From JAXGXJ01 sp040772905 (GTDB lineage Bacteria > Actinomycetota > Thermoleophilia > RBG-16-64-13), in assembly GCA_040772905.1 (NCBI GenBank), contig JAXGXJ010000004.1, positions 186,001-250,000 of the forward strand: a DNA stretch of 64,000 nt, in the 5' to 3' direction. Numbering within the stretch: the first letter of the stretch is position 1; each line of letters begins with the position of its first letter. The notes beneath the pieces were generated by a model. It had not been told where the DNA came from and ran no database searches. It saw only the letters and a list, made by a program, of their open reading frames with translations. Of the stretch, positions 1 through 8,663 are shown in pieces. The translations under genes and the position numbers were made by a program.

Positions 1-10
1 GCTTACTCAT
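1..10 (-). CDS. 5' end of a minus-strand gene running off the window
   Basis: Only the start is visible: an ATG at 8-10 on the minus strand followed by codons for Ser and Lys. A strong ribosome-binding sequence (AAGGAGG, complement of 17-23) lies 6 nt upstream. The gene is separated from the aminotransferase by two strong hairpins, so it is probably its own transcript. No function can be given. Confidence 0.4.
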
Positions 11-208
11 TTCCCCCTCCTTGACGGTGGTCCTTGACAGCCCGCCGCCTCCCTCCCCAGGGAAGCACACCGGCGCAGCTTATCACATATCGGATGGTTG
101 TCAGACGGATTGCGGCCCGCTTTGGCAACTATCCACACCGCGACCGCCGGATGAGGGGCGGCGGGGCAAAGTCCGCGCACGTGGGGCGCGCGAGGGCATG
201 ACAGGAAC

Positions 209-240
209 GGCGCTCCTTCTCCGTATGGAGAAGGAGCGCC
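209..240. terminator. Perfect 14-bp hairpin, terminator-like
   Basis: Inverted repeat with 14-bp perfect arms (GGCGCTCCTTCTCC and its complement) around a GTAT loop. It sits downstream of the aminotransferase stop on the minus strand. There is no clear T-tract, so it may rely on the stem alone or stabilise the 3' end. Confidence 0.65.
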
Positions 241-248
241 GCCTTCGC

Positions 249-276
249 GTCCGGCGCCGCCCACGCGGCGCCGGAC
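249..276. terminator. Second hairpin in tandem, 12-bp perfect stem
   Basis: Arms GTCCGGCGCCGC and complement around a CCAC loop, 21 bp from the stop codon of the aminotransferase gene. On the minus strand this is the first of two consecutive hairpins met by the transcript. Confidence 0.65.
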
Positions 277-297
277 CCATATGTCAAAATCCCGCCG

Positions 298-1674
298 CTA
301 GTAGTCCTTCAAGATGTCGATCATGATGTCCGTCGCCTTGAGAGCGTAGTCCCGCGGTATGGTGAGCGGCGGCATGAAACGAAACACGTTGAAGTTGCGC
401 CCACACGGCGTCATGAGGATGCCGCGGTTGAGCAACTTCATCGCGATCTCCCCCACCTGCTCTTGCGGCAGCGGTTCCCTCGTCTCGCGGTCGGCCACCA
501 CCTCGCAGCCGATCATGAGTCCCCGTCCCCGCACCTCGCCGATGCACTTGGCCACATCCATGGCTTCGGTCAGACGAGCCTTGATCTCGGCCCCGAGCTG
601 CTGTGCCCTCCCCAAAAGGTCGGTATCCGGGTCGGTGATGAGGTCGATGTTGGTCATGCACACCTCGGCACTGAGGGCGTTGCCGGCGAAGGTGCTGGGC
701 TGCGAACCAGGAGTGAGCTTCTCTTCGATGTCGGTGCGATAGGTGAGCCCGGCCATGGGCAGGTCGCCGCCCATGCCCTTACCCCAAGTGAGCATGTCGG
801 GCACGACGCCGGTGTGCTCGATGGCCCACATCTTGCCCGTGCGGCCCGCTCCTGCTTGGACCTCGTCGGCAATATACAGGCAGCCGTACTTCTCGCAGGC
901 CTTTTTGATGATCTGGAAGAACTCGGGCTCAGGAGCCACATAGCCGCCCTCGCCCTGCTGCGATTCCACGATGACGGCCGCCACGTCGTCCATGCCCGTA
1001 TAGGGGGTGTTGAGGATGTAGTCCACGTACTTGGCGCACTGATGCTGGCACGCGGGATAGGTCATGTTGAAGGCGCAGCGATAGCAGTAGGCGTAGGGGA
1101 CGTGGGTCACGCCCGGGATGAGCGGGCCCCAGCCGTGCCGGTAGATGTAACCGGTGGTGAGGGCGGCCGTGCCGCACCACACCCCGTGGTAGGCCCCCTG
1201 GAAGGCGATGATCTGGTTGCGGCCCGTGTACTTGCGCGCGAACTTGATGGCAGTCTCGACAGCGTCACTGCCCGCCTGGAAGAAGGCGGTGTGACAGTTG
1301 CCCCGCAGGCCCTCGGGCATGACCTCCGACACCCTCTTGGCAAGCGCGATGCGCTTGGGGTTGGTGATGTCGGTGGTGTGCATGATGTTCTCGCTCTGCC
1401 GCCGGATGGCCTCCAGGACCTTGGGGTGCGCCCGCCCCACCGCGTTCACGGCCACACCGGCCGCCATGTCGATGTAAAGGTTGCCGTCGGCGTCCTTGGC
1501 GGTGGCGCCGCGTCCCTGTTCGAGCACGCAGGGGAAGTCGGCGCCGCCCCTGGTCATGGCTTCGTACTTGCTCGATTCCTCCATGAGCGCCGCGACCTTG
1601 GGACCTGGGACGCTCGTCACCATCTTGGGAGCGTCAGGGTACGAGAGGCTCGCGAGTTCCTGTTCAGAGATCAT
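298..1674 (-). CDS. Class III PLP-dependent aminotransferase (or racemase)
   Basis: 458 aa, a full-length fold-type I class III enzyme that moves amino groups between an amino acid and a 2-oxo acid. Asp270 in the IADEVQAG motif (pyridine nitrogen contact) and Lys299 in LTWGKGMGG (Schiff-base lysine) are both present. A four-cysteine insert (Cys197, Cys200, Cys209, Cys213) follows the PYAYCYRC stretch. Similar inserts occur in archaeal/thermophile members, some of which are broad amino-acid racemases, so the exact reaction is open (GABA, aspartate or branched-chain aminotransferase, or racemase). The start has AAAGGAC upstream. It follows alanine dehydrogenase on the same strand after 33 nt, suggesting co-transcription and a role in amino-acid breakdown. 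Confidence 0.85.
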   Translation of the reverse strand: MISEQELASLSYPDAPKMVTSVPGPKVAALMEESSKYEAMTRGGADFPCVLEQGRGATAKDADGNLYIDMAAGVAVNAVGRAHPKVLEAIRRQSENIMHTTDITNPKRIALAKRVSEVMPEGLRGNCHTAFFQAGSDAVETAIKFARKYTGRNQIIAFQGAYHGVWCGTAALTTGYIYRHGWGPLIPGVTHVPYAYCYRCAFNMTYPACQHQCAKYVDYILNTPYTGMDDVAAVIVESQQGEGGYVAPEPEFFQIIKKACEKYGCLYIADEVQAGAGRTGKMWAIEHTGVVPDMLTWGKGMGGDLPMAGLTYRTDIEEKLTPGSQPSTFAGNALSAEVCMTNIDLITDPDTDLLGRAQQLGAEIKARLTEAMDVAKCIGEVRGRGLMIGCEVVADRETREPLPQEQVGEIAMKLLNRGILMTPCGRNFNVFRFMPPLTIPRDYALKATDIMIDILKDY

Positions 1675-1707
1675 GCGTCATGTCCTTTCTCGTCGCAGCC
1701 GCACCGA

Positions 1708-2820
1708 CTAGCTGATCGCCGGAGTGTAGGGCTCATAGGGAAGTCCGAGGCTGTCCGCCACCGACTGGTGGACGAGCTTCCCTCTGTGCACGTTCAGACC
1801 CTTTGCCAGCGCCGGGTCGGCCGCGAGGGCCTCCCGATATCCCATGTCCGCCAGCTTGAGCACGTAGGGGAAGGTGGCGTTGGTGAGCGCGAAAGTAGAG
1901 GTGCGCGCCACCGAGCCGGGCATGTTGGCCACACTCACCAGGGTCACACCGTCCACATCGATGGTGGGATGGTCGTGACTGGTCGGGCAGGCCCCCTCCA
2001 CACACCCTCCCTGGTCGATAGCCACATCCACTACCACAGAGCCCTTGCGCATGGTGGCCATCATGGCTTTGGTGACCACCCTCTTCGCCCGGGCTCCGGG
2101 TATGAGCAACGCCCCCACCACCAGATCGGCCTCGGCGACAGCCGTCGCCACGTTGAGCTCGTTCGAGGCGAGCACCGAGATGCTGGGGAACACATCGGCC
2201 AGATAGCGCAGGCGGTCAAGGTTCACATCCAGGATGGTGACGCGAGCGCCCATCCCCAAGGCGATCTTGGCCGCGTTGGTGCCCACGGTGCCGCCCCCGA
2301 TGATGGTGACCTTGCCCGGAGAAGTGCCAGGTACGCCTCCCAGGAGCACACCGGAGCCGCCGTGTCCTTTCTCCAGGAAGTGGGCACCCATCTGGATGGA
2401 GAGCTTGCCGGCCACTTCGCTCATGGGCGTGAGCAGCGGCAGTTGTCCGGTGGATGTCTGCACCGTCTCGTAGGCGATGCCCACCACCTTCTGCGCGAGC
2501 AGCGCCTGTGTGAGTTCGAGCGCGGGAGCAAGATGCAGATAGGTGAACAGCACCTGGTCTTCGCGCAGCAGACCGTACTCTGCAGGTAGAGGTTCTTTGA
2601 CCTTCACGACCATGTCCGACCGGGCGAACACATCGCCAGGTCCGGGGACGATCTCCGCTCCGGTCTCCCGATACTCGTCGTCCGAGAAGCCCGATCCCAC
2701 GCCGGCCGAAGTCTCTAGCAGCACGCTGTGCCCGTGTTCCACGAGCGCACGCACGCCGGCCGGCACCAGCGCGACGCGGTACTCGTGGTTCTTGATCTCT
2801 TTGGGAACACCGACGATCAT
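1708..2820 (-). CDS. ald: Alanine dehydrogenase
   Basis: 370 aa, NAD-dependent interconversion of L-alanine with pyruvate and ammonia; length matches the family. The N-terminal MIVGVPKEIKNHEYRVA motif, the substrate-site KVKEP segment, the Rossmann glycine motif IIGGGTVGTNAAKIALGMGA and the DQGGC region are all recognisable. The reading frame extends 14 codons further upstream, but the ATG at 2818-2820 is preceded by GGAAGGA at correct spacing and begins the conserved N-terminus. The gene lies between the liv-binding protein and the aminotransferase; it probably regenerates pyruvate/NADH from alanine formed by transamination. Confidence 0.95.
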   Translation of the reverse strand: MIVGVPKEIKNHEYRVALVPAGVRALVEHGHSVLLETSAGVGSGFSDDEYRETGAEIVPGPGDVFARSDMVVKVKEPLPAEYGLLREDQVLFTYLHLAPALELTQALLAQKVVGIAYETVQTSTGQLPLLTPMSEVAGKLSIQMGAHFLEKGHGGSGVLLGGVPGTSPGKVTIIGGGTVGTNAAKIALGMGARVTILDVNLDRLRYLADVFPSISVLASNELNVATAVAEADLVVGALLIPGARAKRVVTKAMMATMRKGSVVVDVAIDQGGCVEGACPTSHDHPTIDVDGVTLVSVANMPGSVARTSTFALTNATFPYVLKLADMGYREALAADPALAKGLNVHRGKLVHQSVADSLGLPYEPYTPAIS

Positions 2821-2943
2821 GTCGTTCCTTCCAATCGACTTGTTCGGCAGCGCACACCACACTGAAGCCGGCTCGGTCCCCCAGGCTCCGGGGGTCAGAC
2901 CGTCGACGGCGGTCGTGCTGCGACCCCCACCAACGTCGGTGCC

Positions 2944-2973
2944 GGTGGGTCCGCCGCGCGAGGCGGACCCACC
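2944..2973 (-). terminator. Hairpin terminator after the binding-protein gene
   Basis: Perfect 12-bp arms (GGTGGGTCCGCC and complement) with a 6-nt loop, 49 nt downstream of the binding-protein stop on the minus strand. It separates the liv transcript from ald. Confidence 0.65.
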
Positions 2974-3021
2974 TCACCCTCGGATGCAGCCTCAGAACCT
3001 CAGCGCGTCAGGCGGTCCGGC

Positions 3022-4257
3022 TCACTTCGACTCGAACAGGATCTGCTCATACGTGTACTCGGGCACCCACGCCACTCGACCTTCGCCGACCTCTTTGGTC
3101 TTGAGAACGTAGCAGTCACCGGTGCCGACATATGCGCCCTGGTAGGGGCTCATGCTGTACTTTCCGGCGGGCGTGTCATAGCTCATGGTCGACATGGCCT
3201 CGATGAGCTTCGCAGGCGTGGTGTCTCCACCGGTCTTCTTCACGCCTTCCAAGAAGAGGTTCACCGCTGCCCAGGCCGAGAACGCCTGCGGCGCCGGGTA
3301 CTGGTTCCACATCTCCCGGTACTTGGCGACGAACTCCTTGTTGAGCGGGGTATCGATCTCGGGCGAGTAGTAGTCGAAGCCCAGCATGTCGAGGGCGAGG
3401 TCGCCAAGCTCAAGCATCTGCTCCTCGGTGACGTTCTGGGCCATGGGCGAGATGAGCAGCGCTTTCTGGCCGTAGTCGTTGTACTGCTTGATGAAGGGGA
3501 CCGCGCCATTGCCGAAGATCCACCACAGGCAGAAGTCGGCTTCCTTCATGGAGGTCAGGTACGGACTGAAGTCCAGAGTGTCGATGGGCACGTACTGCAG
3601 GCTGAGCACCTGGCCTCCGCCTTCGGCGAAACCCTTCTCGAATGCGGCCTGGTAGTCGTAGGCCGGCAGATCATCGTAGTGGATGCAGTTGGCCGTCTTA
3701 TAGCCCAGCACCTCGGTGGCGTACTTGCCCAAGAGGTAGCCACCCAAGTTCAAGATGCCGCTGGGGATGAACAGGAGGTCATTGGCGGTCTCAAGAGTGG
3801 TCATGGGCATGGGGTTGATGCCTACCTGCGGGACCCCTCCCGACTTGGCCAGATAGTCCGAGATCGACCTGACCGCGGGCGAGAAGATGGTCATGGTCAT
3901 ATGGATCTTGTCGCTCTCCACCAGCTGTCTGGCCTTGTCCACAGCCTGCACAGGGTCGGAAGCGTTGTCCGCTTTGATGTACTGGATGGGCCGTCCCAGC
4001 ACCTGGCTGTCCACCATGGCCAGCGCCGTCTGGATACCTTGGTCGGCGATCTGGGCATCCAAAGCCATAAAGCCGGTGAAGCCTTCATTGAAGCCTATCT
4101 TGATGGGCTCACCCGAGGCGGGCGCAGCCGTCGATCCGGTGCCCCCTGCAGTGGTATCAGTGGTCGCGCCGTCATCACCGCCGCAGCCGGCCAGGGCCAG
4201 CACACCGACCGTCAACATCACCACCAGCACCATGACCAAGGATCTCTTGTTCAACAT
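3022..4257 (-). CDS. livK: Branched-chain amino-acid-type ABC transporter substrate-binding lipoprotein
   Basis: 411 aa periplasmic-binding-protein type 1 (Leu/Ile/Val-binding family), exported as a lipoprotein. A hydrophobic signal segment ends in the lipobox LAGC (Cys about residue 24), followed by a Gly/Thr/Ala-rich linker and the mature start EPIKIGFNEGFTGFMA. The frame can begin two codons earlier at a GTG, but AAGGAGG lies 6 nt upstream of the ATG at 4255-4257 and would abut the GTG. It sits directly downstream of livF, so it should feed the LivHMGF transporter encoded upstream. The true ligand cannot be read from sequence. Confidence 0.9.
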   Translation of the reverse strand: MLNKRSLVMVLVVMLTVGVLALAGCGGDDGATTDTTAGGTGSTAAPASGEPIKIGFNEGFTGFMALDAQIADQGIQTALAMVDSQVLGRPIQYIKADNASDPVQAVDKARQLVESDKIHMTMTIFSPAVRSISDYLAKSGGVPQVGINPMPMTTLETANDLLFIPSGILNLGGYLLGKYATEVLGYKTANCIHYDDLPAYDYQAAFEKGFAEGGGQVLSLQYVPIDTLDFSPYLTSMKEADFCLWWIFGNGAVPFIKQYNDYGQKALLISPMAQNVTEEQMLELGDLALDMLGFDYYSPEIDTPLNKEFVAKYREMWNQYPAPQAFSAWAAVNLFLEGVKKTGGDTTPAKLIEAMSTMSYDTPAGKYSMSPYQGAYVGTGDCYVLKTKEVGEGRVAWVPEYTYEQILFESK

Positions 4258-4300
4258 CGCCACCCTCCTTAACCCCAGCTTGCCACAGGATCGTGCCTGT

Positions 4301-5005
4301 CTACTCCCCGACTCCCAGGTACATACTCTTGACGCTCTCGTTGTCGATCAGCCCCTCGGGCTCCGACTCGTGGACGATCGTCCCTTTGCTCATCACATAG
4401 GCGTAGTCCGCGACGCTCATGGCCATGCCGAAATCCTGCTCCACCAGCAGGATCGACTGCCCAGCGGCCTTCAACTGCTCGATGATGCGGAACACTTCTT
4501 GCACCACCACAGGCGCCAGCCCCTCCGAAGGCTCGTCGAACAGCAGCAGATCGGGGTTGGTCATGAGCGCCCGCGCGATGGTCAACATCTGCTGCTCACC
4601 GCCGCTCAGGAGGTTGCCCTTGTTCTTGCTCCGCTCCTGCAGACGCGGGAACACCTCGAAGACTTTCTCCAGAGTCCACGGGTCGCTCTTTCCGCTGGTG
4701 CGCGCCGCCATCTTGAGGTTCTCGAGCACCGAGAGCGACGGAAAGATCATCCGCCCCTGCGGGATGAGGCCGATGCCTAGACGGGCGATCTTGTGCGGCG
4801 CCATGCCCGTGATGTTCTGGTCCTTGAAGACGATGGAGCCCTTCCGTGGAGGTGTGAGCCCCATGACGGAGCGGATGGTGGTGGTCTTACCCATGCCGTT
4901 CCGCCCCAGCAGGGCCACGATCTGCGCATCACCCACCTTGAGGCTGACCCCTTGGAGGATGTAGCTGTCGCCGATCCAGGTGTGGATGTCGTTCAGTTCC
5001 ATCAT
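4301..5005 (-). CDS. livF: Branched-chain amino acid ABC transporter ATP-binding protein LivF
   Basis: 234 aa ABC ATPase. Walker A GRNGMGKTT, signature LSGGEQQM, Walker B LLLFDEPSEGLAP and the switch His region are all intact; the APVVVQEVF segment after Walker B is typical of LivF. The chosen ATG overlaps the livG stop as ATGA; the frame could start three codons earlier at GTG. Fourth gene of the livHMGF operon, with the binding protein next. Confidence 0.93.
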   Translation of the reverse strand: MMELNDIHTWIGDSYILQGVSLKVGDAQIVALLGRNGMGKTTTIRSVMGLTPPRKGSIVFKDQNITGMAPHKIARLGIGLIPQGRMIFPSLSVLENLKMAARTSGKSDPWTLEKVFEVFPRLQERSKNKGNLLSGGEQQMLTIARALMTNPDLLLFDEPSEGLAPVVVQEVFRIIEQLKAAGQSILLVEQDFGMAMSVADYAYVMSKGTIVHESEPEGLIDNESVKSMYLGVGE

Positions 5006-5775
5006 ATGCGGCACCCCGGCCCTGCCGTGGAAGCCTTGTGGCTGCCCATGTAGATGTCCTTGACCAGTTGGTTGGCCCGGATCTGGTCCGGAGTGCCTTC
5101 GCAGGCGATCTCACCCAGGTTCATCAGGATGATGCGTTCGGCCACCCCGAACACCAGGTCCATGTCGTGGGCGATCATGAGCACGGTGATCTTGTCGCCC
5201 AGCGCACGGATGCGACTGGTGATATCGGCGCTCTCAGACATGGTGAGCCCGCAACTGGGTTCGTCCAGCAGGAGCAACTCGGGGTCGCTGGCCAGACTGA
5301 GAGCCATCTCAAGCTTGCGCTGCTGACCGTAGGCGAGCGAACTCACGATCTCGTCTCTGAGATCCCACAGGTCGAACGACTCGAGTAGTTCCCGAGCCCT
5401 AGCCTGCATGTCCCGGTCGCCGAGGATGCGGCGCATGAAGCTGTAGCGGTTCTTGCGCGTCCCCTGCAGCGCGATGAGAAGGTTCACGTACACGCTCTGC
5501 TGCGGGAAGAGGCTGGTGATCTGGAACGACCGGGCCATGCCCATATGCGTGCGGTCGTATACCGACGCATGCGTGATGTCATGCCCCTTGAAGAAGACCT
5601 TGCCCGCCGAAGGCTTGAGTTGACCGGTGAGCATGTTGAAGAGCGTGGTCTTGCCTGCACCGTTGGGGCCGATCAGCACCAACCGCTCCCCCGGTTCGAC
5701 GCCGAACGAGACGTCTCTGACGGCAGCCAGCCCGCCGAAATGTACGGAGAGATCGCGGGTCTCAAGCAGCGCCAC
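5002..5775 (-). CDS. livG: Branched-chain amino acid ABC transporter ATP-binding protein LivG
   Basis: 257 aa ABC ATPase. The frame continues upstream inside livM without being real there; the conserved LETRDLSVHFGGLAAVRDVSF start identifies the N-terminus. A GTG at 5773-5775 with GGAGGAGG 7 nt upstream is the start. Walker A GPNGAGKTT, the LivG-type RSFQ motif (MARSFQITSLF), a signature region degenerated to SSLAYGQQRKLEMA, and Walker B LLLLDEPSCGLT are present. The start overlaps the livM stop by 14 nt. Confidence 0.93.
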   Translation of the reverse strand: MALLETRDLSVHFGGLAAVRDVSFGVEPGERLVLIGPNGAGKTTLFNMLTGQLKPSAGKVFFKGHDITHASVYDRTHMGMARSFQITSLFPQQSVYVNLLIALQGTRKNRYSFMRRILGDRDMQARARELLESFDLWDLRDEIVSSLAYGQQRKLEMALSLASDPELLLLDEPSCGLTMSESADITSRIRALGDKITVLMIAHDMDLVFGVAERIILMNLGEIACEGTPDQIRANQLVKDIYMGSHKASTAGPGCRI

Positions 5776-6826
5776 GGACGAGCCTCCTCCAGTACTTGAG
5801 GATGGACACACCCAGACCTTGGGGTACGACCATGATGGTGAAGACGAACAGGGCACCCAGGATGAGCGGCCACCTGTCGGGCAGATAGAGACTCGCCAAA
5901 TACTCCACCCCCACGTAGACCACACTGCCCACCAGGGGGCCGAAGAAGGTAGTGGTGCTACCCAGGATGACCAGCAGGAAGGCGATGTCGCTGGTGACCA
6001 TGGACAGGCTGTTGGGCACCATCGTCCCGCCGAAATGCGCGAAAAGCATTCCCGCCACGGCCCCGAAGACCCCGGCGATGATCCACGCGGTGTACTTGTA
6101 CAGCCAGGTGTTGTAGCCCAGAGCCTGCATGCGCTTCTCGTTGTCATGGATACCACGCAGGGCATAGCCGTAATGCGAGTTCACGATGCGGTACATGACG
6201 TAGATGCACACCGCCACCACCACGAACACCAAGTAGTAGTACCTGCCCGAAGTCATCCGGAAGCCCAGCCCCAGATCGGGCTCGGGGATACCGGCCAGGC
6301 CGGTGGAACCCCCCGTGACGGGACGCAGAGCAATGGCCAGGCGGGACATCAACTCACCGAAGGCGATGGTGGCGAGCAGGAAGTAGATGGGGTTGGCGTT
6401 GCCCGCTCCCACTCCGAACACGCGGAATGCGGGGATCCCCAGGATGGCCGCGATCACTGCGGCGGCCACCAGGACCAGGATGAAGTTGATCCAGAAGCTG
6501 GTGATGCCCACCTTGAGTATGAGGATGGCCACCGCGTAACCGCCCACGCCGAAGAACGCGGCGTGGCCGAAGCTGGGGATGCCCGCGTAGCCCCAGATGA
6601 TGTTGAGACTCATGCCGAACAGCCCATAGATCATCATCTTGGCGACCAGGCTGGACACGAACGACGGAATGAACAGCGGCAGCACCAGGATGATCACGGC
6701 CACCACCAGCGAGGGCAACACCACCTCGATGAGCGGACTGCGGGCGGGCGCGCGCAGCGGCACGGTCACCGAGGCAGCAGGAGTGGTGGTCTGCTGCACG
6801 TCTGCCGCCTCCGGGCGGTCGCTCAT
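5762..6826 (-). CDS. livM: Branched-chain amino acid ABC transporter permease LivM
   Basis: 354 aa integral membrane protein with about nine to ten hydrophobic segments. The family hallmark around residues 70-100 (LNIIWGYAGIPSFGHAAFFGVGGYAVA) and the late cytoplasmic loop RALGYNTW-like segment contacting the ATPase are seen. A roughly 35-residue hydrophilic Thr/Ala-rich N-terminus precedes the first membrane span. Its start overlaps the livH stop (ATGA). Confidence 0.93.
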   Translation of the reverse strand: MSDRPEAADVQQTTTPAASVTVPLRAPARSPLIEVVLPSLVVAVIILVLPLFIPSFVSSLVAKMMIYGLFGMSLNIIWGYAGIPSFGHAAFFGVGGYAVAILILKVGITSFWINFILVLVAAAVIAAILGIPAFRVFGVGAGNANPIYFLLATIAFGELMSRLAIALRPVTGGSTGLAGIPEPDLGLGFRMTSGRYYYLVFVVVAVCIYVMYRIVNSHYGYALRGIHDNEKRMQALGYNTWLYKYTAWIIAGVFGAVAGMLFAHFGGTMVPNSLSMVTSDIAFLLVILGSTTTFFGPLVGSVVYVGVEYLASLYLPDRWPLILGALFVFTIMVVPQGLGVSILKYWRRLVRGAA

Positions 6827-7686
6827 CAGAACACCCTCCTGCCGACGAGGCCGCTGGGCCGGACCAGGAGCACGACCAGGAACACGATGTACGAGAAGAA
6901 CAGAGCCACCTCGGGCACATAGGCCTTGCCGAAGGTATCGAAGAGCCCGATCACGAGAGCCCCCAGCATGGTGCCCTGGATATAGCCGGTCCCCCCCACC
7001 ACCACCACGATGAGAGTGAGGAGCAGCAGGTTGTCACCCATGGAAGGATAGGCTCCCAAGATCGGCGAGCCCATGACCCCGGCCAGGCCGGCCAACGCCA
7101 TACCCAGCAGGAAGACCAGGGTGCTCACCAGACCGTAGTTGATGCCCAGGCTCACTGTCATGTCTTTGTTGTCCATGCCGGCCCGGATGATGGCTCCCAT
7201 ACGGGTGCGATCCTGCATCCACCAGAGGACAGCCAGGATGAGGATGCCGACCCCGACCACGAACACGCGATAGGTGGGGAAGGATAGCCCGCCGATCTGA
7301 AGCGCCCCCTGCAGGAACTCGGGGGTCTGCATGATCTTGGCACGCGGGCCCCATATCCACAGGACGACGTTGGCCACCATGTACGAGATGCCGATGGTGA
7401 GCACCGCCTGCTCGGGGACCTTGTTGTAGAGATGCCGAAGGAAGAAGTAGTACAGACCCAGCCCGATCACCGCGAGCGCGATGAAGGCGAGCACGATGGC
7501 CAGCCAGAAACTGCCCAAGGTGGAGACGACTTGGAGACCGATGTAGGCCCCGAACATGAAAAGAGCGCCGTGCGAGAGGTTAAGTACTCCCATGACGCCG
7601 AAGGTGAGCGAGAAGCCCGCTGCCAGGAGGAACAGGATGAAGGCGTATGACAGCCCGTTCAATCCCGTGACCAGCAGCTGACTCAT
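6826..7686 (-). CDS. livH: Branched-chain amino acid ABC transporter permease LivH
   Basis: 286 aa membrane permease, the first gene of the operon. GLNGLSYAFILFLLAAGFSLTFGVMGVLNLSHGALFMFGAY near the N-terminus is the LivH signature, and the late MGLALAGLAGVMGSP region is typical. The ATG is preceded by GGGGGGAGG. A near-consensus promoter lies about 110 bp upstream and is flanked by candidate TetR half-sites. Confidence 0.93.
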   Translation of the reverse strand: MSQLLVTGLNGLSYAFILFLLAAGFSLTFGVMGVLNLSHGALFMFGAYIGLQVVSTLGSFWLAIVLAFIALAVIGLGLYYFFLRHLYNKVPEQAVLTIGISYMVANVVLWIWGPRAKIMQTPEFLQGALQIGGLSFPTYRVFVVGVGILILAVLWWMQDRTRMGAIIRAGMDNKDMTVSLGINYGLVSTLVFLLGMALAGLAGVMGSPILGAYPSMGDNLLLLTLIVVVVGGTGYIQGTMLGALVIGLFDTFGKAYVPEVALFFSYIVFLVVLLVRPSGLVGRRVF

Positions 7687-7788
7687 AGCCTCCCCCCATC
7701 AGAACCATCACAACTACGAGCCGGCTGAGGCAGTGTGCCGCCACTCGGACCCCCCAGTCCAAAGGCCCCTGCCCTGCAGCAGTCTCTA

Positions 7789-7850
7789 CTGACTGACTTA
7801 TATACCAAGCGGTGAAGTTGCTGTCAAGATTCTTGTATACTCTTAGTCAG
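7789..7850 (-). promoter_or_regulatory. liv promoter with flanking TetR-type half-sites
   Basis: On the minus strand TTGACA (7822-7827), a 17-bp spacer and TATATA (7799-7804) form a near-perfect sigma70-type promoter for livHMGF. Two related inverted half-sites flank it: CTGACTGACTTATATAC at 7789-7805, over the -10 and start region, and the complement of CTGACTAAGAGTATAC at 7835-7850, upstream of the -35. The intergenic position next to the divergent tetR gene makes them candidate operators. A TATACT at 7836-7841 could serve tetR itself. Confidence 0.7.
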
Positions 7851-7924
7851 TGGACACTGTCCGAGGACCATACCCTCGGATCGCGGCCGCAGAACGCTGA
7901 TGGTTCTCTTGGGGGGGCCGAGGG

Positions 7925-8593
7925 ATGGACTCGACCGACGAGACTGCCCAGGTCAAGCCGCGGAGGCGCATGACCGGCGAGGCGAGACGCAGGAGCATCG
8001 CGGAGACCACCGCGAAGATCGTGGCGGAACACGGGTTGAGCGGAGCCACCACGGCCCGCATAGCCGCCGCTGAGGGGATCTCGGAGAAAGCCCTGTACAA
8101 GCAGTTCGCCAGCCGGCGCGAGATGCTGCTGGCCGCTCTCGATCGTGTGTACGAGCGCGCAGCCACCGTGCTCCGCAGTCTGGATCGCACCAACACTACA
8201 GAGTTCTTGCGTCAGGCGGCCAGGCTCCACTGTCCGTCGCAGTCCGACTTCCTCTACCCCTGGTACGAGTTTCTGGCTTCCTCTCCCCAGGAGGACCTGC
8301 GGCGGGAGTTGAAGCCCAAGCACCAGGCAGACGTGGATTTCCTCATCGAAGTCATCGAAGACGGCAAGCGGAAGGGCACCATCCGTGCCGACATCGACGC
8401 CGAGTTGGCCGCGTGGGGGTTCTGGGCCGTGTGCTGGGCAGAGGACAACGCATGCATGATGGGCTTCGAAGAATACGAGACGAGCGGTCTGCACGAGCGC
8501 ATGATCGAGAGCTACATCCAAAGTATCTCCGCCGACGGGACTTCTGAGCCCGGCGACGCCGGTGGGGCGATATGCGAGTCGCGCGCTGACTGA
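7925..8593 (+). CDS. TetR/AcrR family transcriptional regulator
   Basis: 222 aa. An N-terminal helix-turn-helix (about residues 20-65: RRRSIAETTAKIVAEHGLSGATTARIAAAEGISEKALYKQFASRREML) is canonical TetR; the C-terminal ligand domain is not classifiable. The preceding 16 residues are charged. Divergent from livH, so it probably controls the liv operon and itself through the half-sites at 7789-7850. It converges on iorB with a shared hairpin in between. Confidence 0.9.
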   Translation: MDSTDETAQVKPRRRMTGEARRRSIAETTAKIVAEHGLSGATTARIAAAEGISEKALYKQFASRREMLLAALDRVYERAATVLRSLDRTNTTEFLRQAARLHCPSQSDFLYPWYEFLASSPQEDLRRELKPKHQADVDFLIEVIEDGKRKGTIRADIDAELAAWGFWAVCWAEDNACMMGFEEYETSGLHERMIESYIQSISADGTSEPGDAGGAICESRAD

Positions 8594-8605
8594 GTGGAGA
8601 CAGAA

Positions 8606-8639
8606 CGGGGCGGGCGGCGCCTGTGCGCCGCCCGCCCCG
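8606..8639. terminator. Bidirectional hairpin between tetR and iorB
   Basis: 15-bp perfect GC stem (CGGGGCGGGCGGCGC and complement) with a CTGT loop, between the convergent ends of tetR and iorB. Confidence 0.75.
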
Positions 8640-8663
8640 GACCCGTCAGTTTCAGACCCCGTG

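Noticed and set aside
463..2589. Long open frame on the plus strand across the aminotransferase and ald genes
   Set aside because: Antisense to two well-conserved genes; composition (His/Gly/Arg-rich) is that of a GC-driven shadow. Similar shadows at 5627-6922, 19154-20440, 50362-52278, 56968-58470 and 62108-63352 were dropped for the same reason.
5002..6165. A 387-codon minus-strand frame spanning livG and part of livM
   Set aside because: Only the 3' two-thirds encode LivG; the upstream part is an out-of-frame reading of livM. The gene was shortened to the GTG at 5775.
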